DNA of 5,866 bases from an uncultured Porphyromonadaceae bacterium. Its GTDB lineage: Bacteria; Bacteroidota; Bacteroidia; Bacteroidales; Muribaculaceae. Below the pieces are notes generated by a model. The model made no database searches and was not told where the DNA came from. It saw only the letters and a program-made list of their open reading frames with translations. The translations under genes were made by a program, and so were the position numbers. Within the stretch, counting starts at the first letter, position 1. Each line of letters opens with the position of its first letter. Below, piece by piece: positions 1 to 5,866 of the stretch. The stretch spans positions 1 to 5,866 of the forward strand of contig CAMWQF010000191.1 of NCBI GenBank assembly GCA_947176285.1, given 5' to 3'.

Positions 1-310
1 CAGCATCGGAGATCGAGAATGCACGGCGTGAGAAATGTCGGTTCCAATCCTCCACCCATGTAGTGATAGTATAGTCGGTGTTTTCGCGAGGATAGCGGTT
101 CATCTCTATCGTAAGTCGGGAGAGTACCCATCCCATGTCGGGATTCGGCATGTCAGGGTTTCCTATGCCGAGGATATTGGCGTGTTCGGTTGCAACGTCA
201 ATAAGTTTTTGAACCAACTGTGGGATTGACATCTCCTGCTGGGCATTGCATTCGGCAGCAGAGAGATAATATGTTCGCTTAAGAATACATTCTTTTTCGG
301 TAGTCTCCAT
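1..310 (-). CDS. Acyl-ACP thioesterase (FatA/FatB-like), N-terminal part, cut by window edge
   Basis: This cytoplasmic enzyme is expected to hydrolyse acyl-ACP and release free fatty acids, ending fatty acid synthesis. Only the first 103 codons plus one base are present; the gene continues beyond position 1. The start is the ATG at 310-308, giving an N-terminus METTEKECILKRTYYL. Recognisable features of the first hot-dog domain are the helix with QLVQKLIDVATEHANILGIG (about residues 31-50), the strand GWVLSRLTIEMNRYP (60-74), and TITTWVEDWNRHFSRRAFSI (81-100), which matches the conserved 'TWVE...FS.R.F.I.D' block of PF01643 thioesterases. The catalytic residues of this family lie further downstream and are not visible. 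It is transcribed away from the serpin operon and is probably a housekeeping gene unrelated to it. The family call is from recognised motifs, not a search. Confidence 0.85.
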   Translation of the reverse strand, partial: METTEKECILKRTYYLSAAECNAQQEMSIPQLVQKLIDVATEHANILGIGNPDMPNPDMGWVLSRLTIEMNRYPRENTDYTITTWVEDWNRHFSRRAFSISDA

Positions 311-327
311 ACGTTTGAACTTTTCTG

Positions 328-359
328 CAAAATTAATCAAATTTTTTCAATAATTGAAA
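328..359 (-). promoter_or_regulatory. Probable housekeeping (Bacteroidetes-type) promoter of the thioesterase
   Basis: Read on the minus strand, TAATTTTG (335-328) matches the Bacteroidetes -7 consensus TAnnTTTG exactly. TTTC (359-356) lies 20 nt upstream, one mismatch from the -33 box TTTG and within the usual 19-21 nt spacing. Transcription would begin about 7 nt downstream, leaving a short leader of roughly 11-13 nt before the ATG at 310. The match is to known Bacteroides promoter elements; use in vivo is inferred. Confidence 0.45.
345..359. repeat. Perfect 15-bp palindrome in the divergent intergenic region
   Basis: TTTCAAT (345-351) and ATTGAAA (353-359) are perfect inverted arms around one central A. 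The palindrome covers the -33 region of the proposed thioesterase promoter and ends 3 bp before the proposed ECF promoter at 363. It could be an operator for a dimeric regulator. It is short and AT-rich, so chance is a real alternative. Confidence 0.3.
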
Positions 360-362
360 CAA

Positions 363-398
363 GTAGATGCAAGAATCAAAGCATTCTCGTGTTATTAT
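363..398 (+). promoter_or_regulatory. Proposed ECF-sigma promoter (copy 1) of the serpin-sigma-anti-sigma operon
   Basis: GTAGATGCAAGA (363-374) is followed after 14 nt by GTGTTATTAT (389-398), 38 nt before the serpin ATG. The same bipartite motif, with one base different and the same spacing, precedes the minus-strand gene starting at 4844. Taking TGCAA as the -35 core and GTGTT as the -10 core, the spacer is 16 nt, normal for ECF sigma factors, which often read an A-rich -35 and a C/G-G-T -10. The position suits a leader of about 30 nt. Autoregulation by the sigma factor encoded at 1779-2333 is inferred. No housekeeping TAnnTTTG element was found in this direction. Confidence 0.7.
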
Positions 399-436
399 GT
401 CAAACAGTATAAGATTAACCATTAATCAACATCTAT

Positions 437-1771
437 ATGAACAGATTATTCTCAACTTTCACTGGAGGCTTAGCTGCTATTATGATAGGATCCTGTACGG
501 GAGAAACTGTAGATTATACGGTGCCCCCGGTAACGCCACCGACAACGCCACCGGAAGTTGAAGTAGCAGAATTACCCGCAGAGATGCCAGATGTAGCTCC
601 GCCGACAGTGGCATCGGCTCCGCTCAGCACAATATCGACAGAGACCGTGGATAATTTCAATGATTTTTCAATGAGGTTCTATCTCGCCAATTCAGAGAAG
701 AGCCGTGAAAACGTATGTGTCTCGCCTTTCAGTGTGGGTGCTGTGCTCGGAATGATTGCCAACGGCGATGATGGCGAGGGACGCGATGAAATACTGAAGG
801 TGCTGGGATTCGATCAGAGCGAAGACGGGCTCAATGCCCTGAATGCTTACTATCAAACACTAATGTCGAATCTCCCAAATATTGAAGAGGGCATTTCATG
901 CGATGTGACCAACACGATGTGGTGCGATCCTCTTACATTCCGAATTCGGAAATCGTTTATGCAGGCCATAATGGACCGCTATTATGCATATGGCATTGGA
1001 ATCAATCCTGGCGGAGCAGTAGGACAGAAAGCGATAAACGAATTTGTTGACAAAAACACCAATGGTCTTATAAAGAATCTTCTGACATCACCTCTCGACA
1101 TAAGTATGGCTTTCCTCAATACCCTCTATTTCAAGGCAGGCTGGAGTCAAGGGTTTGACGAATTTGCCACATCGAAAAGGCCGTTTCTTGATATCGACGG
1201 GAAAGAAAAGGAGGCCGACTTTATGTACAGATTCGGTATGACGGAATATGTAGAGACGGAAGACGGTACGGAGGCTGTCAGACTCAATTATGGAAATCAA
1301 AGGCAATTATCAATGACGTGTATACTTCCATCGTCAAGGATCAATCATATCCCGCTTGATGAAGCGTTGACTCCCGACAACATCCGGAGCATCAACATCG
1401 GCATGAAAGAAGAAAACGTGATGATGTGGCTTCCGAAGTTCGAGATTGAGTCAAAAGATACCGCTACCATTGATATACTTAAGCATCTTGGAGCGGAGAA
1501 GGTTTGCAGCGGCCAATATCCATTCGGTCTGATAGCGGCTCAAGAAAAATTTTGTCTGAATTATTTCATCCACGCCACAAAGATCAAGGTCGATGAAAAC
1601 GGTACTGAGGGAGCCGCTGTGAGTCTCGGAGGAATGGATAACGCCGTCGGTCCCGGGTTTGAAGAAACTTCGATACGTGAAATCATCTTCGACCGTCCAT
1701 TTATATTCTATATTCAGGAGAACACTACCGGTGCGATCCTCTTTATTGGCTCAGTAAAAACCTTCTCATGA
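437..1771 (+). CDS. Serpin-family protease inhibitor, predicted lipoprotein
   Basis: This is a 444-residue serpin, predicted to be exported, lipid-anchored and to trap serine or cysteine proteases. The N-terminus is a lipoprotein signal ending in the lipobox IGSC (Cys20), followed by a proline-rich tether (about 29-57). Family hallmarks are NVCVSPFSVGAVLGMIANG (92-110, helix B region), NTLYFKAGW (228-236), the hinge KVDENGTEGAAV (384-395), and the C-terminal DRPFIFYIQENTTGAILFIG (419-438). The hinge keeps Gly389 (P15), Thr390 (P14) and small residues 392-394, as expected of an inhibitory serpin. The hinge-to-RPF segment is about seven residues longer than in alpha-1-antitrypsin, so P1 cannot be assigned. 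An acidic surface-export signal after Cys20 is weak (TGETVD), so periplasmic versus surface location is open. The ATG at 437 is chosen because it begins the signal peptide; no Shine-Dalgarno is seen. It is first in the operon, 7 nt before the sigma gene. Confidence 0.93.
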   Translation: MNRLFSTFTGGLAAIMIGSCTGETVDYTVPPVTPPTTPPEVEVAELPAEMPDVAPPTVASAPLSTISTETVDNFNDFSMRFYLANSEKSRENVCVSPFSVGAVLGMIANGDDGEGRDEILKVLGFDQSEDGLNALNAYYQTLMSNLPNIEEGISCDVTNTMWCDPLTFRIRKSFMQAIMDRYYAYGIGINPGGAVGQKAINEFVDKNTNGLIKNLLTSPLDISMAFLNTLYFKAGWSQGFDEFATSKRPFLDIDGKEKEADFMYRFGMTEYVETEDGTEAVRLNYGNQRQLSMTCILPSSRINHIPLDEALTPDNIRSINIGMKEENVMMWLPKFEIESKDTATIDILKHLGAEKVCSGQYPFGLIAAQEKFCLNYFIHATKIKVDENGTEGAAVSLGGMDNAVGPGFEETSIREIIFDRPFIFYIQENTTGAILFIGSVKTFS

Positions 1772-1778
1772 GACACTG

Positions 1779-2333
1779 ATGGCAGTCAATAGCGATAAAG
1801 AACGTGATATAGCCTTTCTTATCAAGAAAAATAAGGAATTGGCTACAAAGGAAATCTATAGCGTGTATGCCGGCTATGTAGTCGGCATATGCTCACGTTA
1901 TTTATCGTCAGACGATGATATCAAGGATGTGGCGCAGGATAGTTTTGTAAAAATCTTTATTTCGGTCGGTTCGTTCAGATATTCAGGAGCAGGAAGCCTG
2001 ACGTCATGGATAGGAAGGGTGACGGTGAATTGCGCGCTCAATTATCTGCGAGACAATAACCGCCTGCGTTTTACCTCTACTCAGTTTGAAATACCAGATT
2101 TAGAGGAAGAACCTCCAGATACGGAATGCCTATCTTCTGATGAACTTGCTGCATTGATAAGGGCGCTTCCTGATGGATATAGAACGGTATTCAATCTTTA
2201 CGCTATAGAAGGTAAGAAACATAAGGAGATTGCTAAAATACTGGGTATAAAGGAAAACAGTTCTGCATCACAGTATCTTAGGGCTAAAGCAATTCTTGCA
2301 ATGAAAATCAAAGAATATATTAATAATAAATAA
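1779..2333 (+). CDS. ECF-type RNA polymerase sigma factor (sigma-70 family)
   Basis: This is a 184-residue extracytoplasmic-function sigma factor that would direct core RNA polymerase to a small regulon. Region 2 spans about 27-95, with the core-binding helix DVAQDSFVKIF (50-60) and the -10 recognition and melting segment around SLTSWIGRVTVNCALNYLRD (73-92). An acidic linker (104-122, rich in Glu, Asp and Pro) leads to region 4 (about 123-176), beginning ALIRALPDGYRTVFNLY (125-141) and containing the helix-turn-helix KHKEIAKILGIKENSSASQY (147-166), which would read the -35 element. There is no region 1 or 3, and no extra C-terminal domain. It lies 7 nt after the serpin stop and 7 nt before the anti-sigma gene, so the three are probably cotranscribed and its activity controlled by the downstream protein. 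It resembles the Das sigma factors paired with dual-membrane-spanning anti-sigma proteins in Bacteroides. Confidence 0.95.
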   Translation: MAVNSDKERDIAFLIKKNKELATKEIYSVYAGYVVGICSRYLSSDDDIKDVAQDSFVKIFISVGSFRYSGAGSLTSWIGRVTVNCALNYLRDNNRLRFTSTQFEIPDLEEEPPDTECLSSDELAALIRALPDGYRTVFNLYAIEGKKHKEIAKILGIKENSSASQYLRAKAILAMKIKEYINNK

Positions 2334-2340
2334 TTCCGGT

Positions 2341-3558
2341 ATGGATGATAAATGGATTGACAACATAAGAGACAAGATGGCAGACTACGATGTGGTTCCG
2401 CCCGATGGCCTATTGGATGCAGTCAGAAATGATGTCCGTAGCCGGATGAGGAGAAAGAGGTTTATTTGGTGGAGTGTGGCGGCTTCGATTGCCCTCCTGG
2501 TAGGACTTTTTGTCCCGATACTATTTGATAAGGTAGATGATTCTATTCCTTTGTTAGTGGATGTATCTGACTTAGACAAACACCGCAAAAAAGAAGCATT
2601 CAGACGGCCGGCAGAGAAAGCACTATTCTCCGCGACAACGATTTCAAAACATATAGGCTCTCCCGGAGTGTCGGTAAGTGCTATGAATGATCCCAATTCC
2701 TCAAGTCAACTTGTAATTGAGGATTCTCAGGGCAAATTTGAGAAATCTCCAGAAGTAGAGGATAATCTTGATGCAAAACCTAATAGAGGCTCTTCATCAT
2801 CTTCTGATGCCAATGATGTAGATACCTTTTCAGATGTGAATACATTTTCAAAGGAAAAGAGTGTGAGCAAATCATCTTTGTCGGTAGGGGTTTCAGCCTC
2901 TGCAAATGGATTGGGAGGTTTGCTGAACTCAGAAGATAAAGATATAGGCGGGAATGCGATAACGTCTTCCACCCAAATGCCTTTTACAAGAATGGGAGGG
3001 GGAGTGCTGACGGATGCTCCTCTAGATGATAAGCCTATCCCATCATTCGTAGAAATATTCGACCATAAGATTCCGGTTCGATTTTCTATTGACTTCTCAT
3101 GGCATGTAGGTCATCATCTTAATATTGGTACGGGTCTATGCTATTCATATCTGAGATCTGATATAATGTATGGTTATTCAGATTTTCCGCTGTTAAAGGC
3201 ATCGCAGAATCTTCATTTTATAGGAGTTCCGGTAAATGTGAGGTACACTCCATGGAGATATCGAAAATTTGCATTCTATACTTCAGTCGGTTTTATGGCA
3301 GAAAAATGCATATGGGGAGAGATTAAGGAGGAATATCAATCAAATTCCGGATATACTTATGAAGGGAGCGACGAAAGACCTTTTCAGTTCTCCTTCAATG
3401 CAGCAGCAGGTATTCAGTGTAATTTGACTCATAAATGTGCAGTCTTTATAGAGCCTGGAGTTGGAATGTATATTAAAAACGGATCAAGACTCCGCTCCAT
3501 ATATTCAGAAAGGCCACTAACTTTCAATATTAATGTGGGATTCCGCTTTGGATACTGA
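2341..3558 (+). CDS. Putative dual-membrane-spanning anti-sigma factor with C-terminal outer-membrane beta-barrel (Dma-like)
   Basis: This 405-residue protein appears to span the whole envelope. Residues 1-40 are a short cytoplasmic segment (WIDNIRDKMADYDVVPPDGL at 5-24) of the kind seen in Bacteroidota anti-sigma proteins. It contains no Cys or His, so it is not a zinc anti-sigma domain. A basic patch RSRMRRKR (33-40) precedes one membrane helix (about 41-62), orienting the N-terminus inside. Residues 63-235 are Ser/Asp/Lys-rich and probably disordered, long enough to cross the periplasm. Residues from about 243 to 405 show alternating amphipathic strands with aromatic girdles (VRFSIDFSWHVGHHLNIGTG, FIGVPVNVRYTPW, AFYTSVGFMAEK, FSFNAAAGIQ, a final FNINVGFRFGY), typical of the small OMP_b-brl/PorT-like barrels. 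There is no N-terminal signal peptide. Its role would be to hold the upstream sigma factor and release it in response to outer-membrane state. The Dma class assignment is from recalled literature and architecture; the cytoplasmic binding function is inferred. Confidence 0.82.
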   Translation: MDDKWIDNIRDKMADYDVVPPDGLLDAVRNDVRSRMRRKRFIWWSVAASIALLVGLFVPILFDKVDDSIPLLVDVSDLDKHRKKEAFRRPAEKALFSATTISKHIGSPGVSVSAMNDPNSSSQLVIEDSQGKFEKSPEVEDNLDAKPNRGSSSSSDANDVDTFSDVNTFSKEKSVSKSSLSVGVSASANGLGGLLNSEDKDIGGNAITSSTQMPFTRMGGGVLTDAPLDDKPIPSFVEIFDHKIPVRFSIDFSWHVGHHLNIGTGLCYSYLRSDIMYGYSDFPLLKASQNLHFIGVPVNVRYTPWRYRKFAFYTSVGFMAEKCIWGEIKEEYQSNSGYTYEGSDERPFQFSFNAAAGIQCNLTHKCAVFIEPGVGMYIKNGSRLRSIYSERPLTFNINVGFRFGY

Positions 3559-3594
3559 AAAGCCCCCAGGCTTCTGTGTGAAGTCCGGGGCTTT
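3559..3594. terminator. Probable bidirectional intrinsic terminator between convergent genes
   Basis: AAAGCCCC (3559-3566) pairs with GGGGCTTT (3587-3594), and an inner stem GGCTTC/GAAG-t-CC (3569-3574 with 3580-3586, one bulged T) closes a five-base loop TGTGT. The hairpin begins on the base after the anti-sigma stop codon. On the plus strand it is followed by an AT-rich stretch; on the minus strand the stem runs into a four-T tail, 35 nt past the stop of the convergent gene. It could therefore serve both transcripts. Confidence 0.8.
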
Positions 3595-3629
3595 ACCTTA
3601 TATTTTATAATCAATAGAACCACAATTCA

Positions 3630-4844
3630 TCATCTACAGATGAATGTCTTTCCATTTCTTACATATATTTTGCCTGGAACCGGGGCAGTGACTTTATAAC
3701 CTTTCAAATCATAAGTGGAAAATGAACTGTCATTTACAAATACAGAATTTATTCCGCTGGCATCTGAAACCGGAATATAGCAACGATGGTTTACAATCGG
3801 ATCTCCATAGTCAGCAATTATGGTTTCCTCCGGAATAACAAGTGTATATCCTTTTTCAGACGACAGTTCGTAACCTTCGAAATCTGCAGATACAGCAAAG
3901 CAGTTGATATTAGTGTTTATGTATGCAGGCACCTCCATTATCAATTCTGATCTATCTGCATACCATAGTTGGATCATTGCATTTTCCGACAACTGAATTG
4001 GTGTATGATAGATGAAGGTCACTTCATTAAGCACGTTGGAATGATCGGTAAACAGGTAGCACTGTGAATAATTGAGGGAAGGAAGAGGATCGGTATAACC
4101 CCCAATGAAACTGAACGATGCTTCTTCGTTGACAATATCCTCTCGATGCATAGCATGAGCACTTCCGGCAGGAAGTGTGAGGGTAAAATGTACGTTTTGC
4201 TCGAAATTCATCGTTTCACGGACTTCTGCGTATGCCTGGCCTAAATCCCAGTCCCATGTGATATGAGCAGGTATTTCTCTCACAGGCACCCCTTCACGAT
4301 ACAATATGAAATAAGGTTTCCCAATGGGTTCGGTTTCAATGCCCCAATAGAATGCAGGGAATCCGTGGTAACCCGAGTCAGATACTGACGCGATTACGGA
4401 ATCATCTTCTATGTCAAAACGTACTTTCCCAAGATTTTCAGGAATGTCAAATTTTTGCTCAATCCTTGAATTCTGTATTTCCATATTATCCTCCCGTGCT
4501 ATTGAACCAGAAGCAACACAGACAGTATATGATTCTCCCTTTGGCAAAAGTTGCCCATCAAATGTCAATAAGAGAGTGCCTTGTGTTCGTTCTTCTCCTC
4601 TGTGGTTGGAAACTTCTATATCTGAGGCTGTGGCGACTGTCACACCGTCACATTCTACAGTTGCTGATGCTCCTTCCAAAAGACATATCCCACCGCTGAA
4701 ATTGAAGTAGACAGATGAAAGTGGTGAGGTAAAAGGTCGGTTGCCAACATTGCATGATTCCGGCACCAGAGCATCTGATCCATTTGCAAGGCAAGGAATA
4801 ATGCCGGTCAGTAGCAAAATAAAAGTAAAACTGGATTTTTTCAT
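3630..4844 (-). CDS. Secreted Ig-like repeat protein with Bacteroidales C-terminal tail, function unknown
   Basis: I do not recognise a specific function. The 404-residue product begins with a signal peptide (MKKSSFTFILLLTGIIPCLA, 1-20), best cut by signal peptidase I after Ala20; Cys18 follows Pro, so a lipobox is unlikely. The mature part appears to hold three related beta-sandwich units, about 44-115, 158-238 and 274-346. Units 1 and 3 share a pattern V-F-x-[FY] with a later 'L...G.SYT/GYTL.V...I' end (YTVCVASGSI at 106-115, YTLVIPEETI at 333-342); the middle one is more diverged. The last 28 residues (YDLKGYKV, then GKIYVRNGKTFICR, 378-404) match the 'YDLqGrkv...GiYivnGkk' tail common on secreted Bacteroidales proteins, similar to type IX sorting-domain ends, though a T9SS is not shown here. 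It is convergent with the sigma operon and carries the second copy of the proposed sigma promoter, so it is a likely regulon member. Confidence 0.85.
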   Translation of the reverse strand: MKKSSFTFILLLTGIIPCLANGSDALVPESCNVGNRPFTSPLSSVYFNFSGGICLLEGASATVECDGVTVATASDIEVSNHRGEERTQGTLLLTFDGQLLPKGESYTVCVASGSIAREDNMEIQNSRIEQKFDIPENLGKVRFDIEDDSVIASVSDSGYHGFPAFYWGIETEPIGKPYFILYREGVPVREIPAHITWDWDLGQAYAEVRETMNFEQNVHFTLTLPAGSAHAMHREDIVNEEASFSFIGGYTDPLPSLNYSQCYLFTDHSNVLNEVTFIYHTPIQLSENAMIQLWYADRSELIMEVPAYINTNINCFAVSADFEGYELSSEKGYTLVIPEETIIADYGDPIVNHRCYIPVSDASGINSVFVNDSSFSTYDLKGYKVTAPVPGKIYVRNGKTFICR

Positions 4845-4877
4845 ACATTAGTGTTTATAAAAATTTTTGAATTCACT

Positions 4878-4913
4878 ATAAAAACACCATGAATTTCTAA
4901 ATCTTGCATCTAC
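4878..4913 (-). promoter_or_regulatory. Proposed ECF-sigma promoter (copy 2) of the secreted Ig-like gene
   Basis: Read on the minus strand, GTAGATGCAAGA (4913-4902) is followed after 14 nt by GTGTTTTTAT (4887-4878), 33 nt before the ATG at 4844. Against the copy at 363-398, the first block is identical over 12 bases and the second over 9 of 10 (only A to T), with the same spacing; the 14 intervening bases match at only about 5 positions. That pattern fits two conserved recognition elements rather than a recent duplication. Recognition by the sigma factor at 1779-2333 is inferred. Confidence 0.7.
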
Positions 4914-4991
4914 CAAATCATTAATTATTGTCAGCTACTTATTCTAATAGAATTGTTATAGAGGTATGAAAGTAGAACAAATCCTTATATC

Positions 4992-5866
4992 ATGAAAAAA
5001 TTATTGTTATTGACAGTTGTGGTACTTGCGGCTTTTTGTTGCAAGGCGCAGCAGGCGTTATGGGGATTCTCCCAGATTGTATCTCCTGAAGTACATCAGG
5101 ATAATACCGTGACATTCCGCTTCCAGGCTCCAGACGCCAAGAAGGTTCAGGTGACCGGCGATTTCTTGCCCACAATGCAGATGGATTCACCCTACGGCAA
5201 GTTTGATGCTCCCGGAGTGGCAAATCTCGTGAAGAATTCCGAAGGAGTATGGGAATTCACTACAGAAGTGCTATCGCCTGAACTCTATTCCTATTCGTTT
5301 ATCGTCGACGGGCAGAAGATGCCTGACCCTTCCAACGTGTTTCAGATTCGCGATACGGCTACAATCACAAATATATTCCTGATAGGAGGGGGCTATGCGG
5401 ATTACTTTAAGGTGAACGATGTGCCACACGGAACGGTGTCGAAAGTGTGGTATGACAGCCCTACGCTTGGAACTGACCGTCGCATGACCATCTATACTCC
5501 GCCGGGGTATGAGAAAGGGGACAAGCGTTATCCGGTGTTCTATCTTCTTCATGGTATGGGAGGCGATGAGAACGCATGGTCTGAGCTCGGGCGCGCCACA
5601 CAGATTCTCGACAATATGATATCAAGAGGTGAGATAGAACCCATGATTGTGGTGATGACAAACGGAAACGTTGATATGGAGGCTGCTCCGGGAGAAACAA
5701 GTCTTGGTTTTATCCAGCCGACAACTCAACTTCCGAAGACAATGGAGGGCTCTTTTGAGCAGCATTTCCCCGATGTGGTAAAATATGTGGACTCGAACTA
5801 CCGTACCGTAGCTGACAAACAGCATCGTGCTATTGCAGGGCTTTCGATGGGTGGTTTTCATTCTCT
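4992..5866 (+). CDS. Secreted CE1-family (esterase D / feruloyl-esterase-like) alpha/beta-hydrolase, cut by window edge
   Basis: This is a predicted exported carbohydrate esterase; XynZ-type relatives remove feruloyl or acetyl groups from plant xylan. 291 codons are present and the gene runs past the right edge. The signal peptide is MKKLLLLTVVVLAAFCCKA (1-19), cut before QQ; Phe at the position before Cys16 argues against a lipoprotein. Residues about 38-130 are an N-terminal E-set/CBM48-like domain (VTFRFQAPDAKKVQVTGDF, 40-58; YSYSFIVDGQKMPDPSN, 99-115). The hydrolase domain starts near 147, with RRMTIYTPPGYE (163-174), the oxyanion-hole segment YLLHGMGGDENAW (184-196), and the nucleophile elbow GLSMGG (283-288) with Ser285. 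The catalytic Asp and His lie outside the window. The exact substrate cannot be told. It is divergent from the Ig-like gene; the ECF motif in the shared intergenic region points away from it. Confidence 0.92.
   Translation, partial: MKKLLLLTVVVLAAFCCKAQQALWGFSQIVSPEVHQDNTVTFRFQAPDAKKVQVTGDFLPTMQMDSPYGKFDAPGVANLVKNSEGVWEFTTEVLSPELYSYSFIVDGQKMPDPSNVFQIRDTATITNIFLIGGGYADYFKVNDVPHGTVSKVWYDSPTLGTDRRMTIYTPPGYEKGDKRYPVFYLLHGMGGDENAWSELGRATQILDNMISRGEIEPMIVVMTNGNVDMEAAPGETSLGFIQPTTQLPKTMEGSFEQHFPDVVKYVDSNYRTVADKQHRAIAGLSMGGFHS

Noticed and set aside
35..229. Plus-strand 64-codon open frame at the left edge
   Set aside because: It lies antisense within the well-supported thioesterase reading frame and its translation resembles no protein family.
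1761..1782. ATG at 1768 as an alternative start near the sigma gene
   Set aside because: It reads only three codons before a stop and is out of frame with the sigma protein; the ATG at 1779 gives the normal ECF N-terminus.
2769..2782. GATGCAAAAC inside the anti-sigma gene, resembling the -35 block
   Set aside because: No GTGTTWTTAT-like element follows at the right distance and it lies in coding sequence with no downstream gene start nearby.
4352..4710. Two overlapping plus-strand open frames of about 100-115 codons
   Set aside because: They are antisense to the secreted Ig-like gene, whose signal peptide, full-length frame and C-terminal tail are convincing; the antisense frames have no signals or recognisable domains.
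4927..4955. Possible housekeeping promoter for the esterase: ATTG (4927-4930) and TAGAATTG (4948-4955)
   Set aside because: Both boxes have a mismatch and the 17-nt spacing is shorter than the usual 19-21 nt, so it is too weak to list. The region around 4944-4963 is also an imperfect palindrome (about 14 of 20 positions), likely chance in AT-rich DNA.
4965..4991. GTAGAACAA upstream of the esterase as a third copy of the ECF motif
   Set aside because: It differs within the TGCAA core, has no GTGTT element at the right spacing, and sits only about 10-20 nt before the start codon. The esterase is not supported as a regulon member.

Overview
The window looks like chromosomal DNA of a gut-type Bacteroidota, probably order Bacteroidales. 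The evidence is an acyl-ACP thioesterase of the Bacteroides type, a serpin lipoprotein, an ECF sigma factor paired with an anti-sigma/beta-barrel fusion (an architecture known only from this phylum), a secreted protein with the usual Bacteroidales C-terminal tail, a CE1 esterase with an N-terminal E-set domain, and a general lack of Shine-Dalgarno sequences. I see no RNA gene, CRISPR array or mobile element. Genus is not determined; Muribaculaceae or Bacteroidaceae would fit.

Layout. Positions 1-310 (minus) hold the N-terminal part of an acyl-ACP thioesterase that runs off the left edge. A divergent intergenic region (311-436) carries a probable housekeeping promoter for the thioesterase, a small palindrome, and a proposed ECF promoter facing right. 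Positions 437-3558 (plus) are a tight three-gene operon with 7-nt gaps: serpin lipoprotein, ECF sigma factor, and a 405-residue protein with a cytoplasmic anti-sigma-like N-terminus, one membrane helix, a long disordered stalk and a C-terminal outer-membrane beta-barrel. A hairpin right after the last stop probably terminates this operon and the convergent minus-strand gene (3630-4844), a secreted Ig-like repeat protein. A second divergent region (4845-4991) leads to a CE1-family esterase (4992 onward) that runs off the right edge.

How the parts may work together. The main finding is a bipartite DNA motif, GTAGATGCAAGA-N14-GTGTTWTTAT, present twice: 38 nt upstream of the serpin start and 33 nt upstream of the secreted Ig-like gene, each facing the gene it precedes. 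The two copies match at 21 of 22 motif positions with identical 14-nt spacing, while the DNA between the half-sites is diverged. This looks like the -35/-10 promoter of the operon's own sigma factor. It predicts an autoregulated envelope-sensing circuit: the barrel/anti-sigma protein senses something at the outer membrane, holds the sigma factor through its cytoplasmic tail, and on release the sigma factor drives its own operon (including the serpin) and the neighbouring secreted protein. The sigma/anti-sigma pair resembles the Das/Dma (dual-membrane-spanning anti-sigma) class described in Bacteroides; the link to a serpin and an Ig-like secreted protein, and the promoter motif, are inferences from this sequence.
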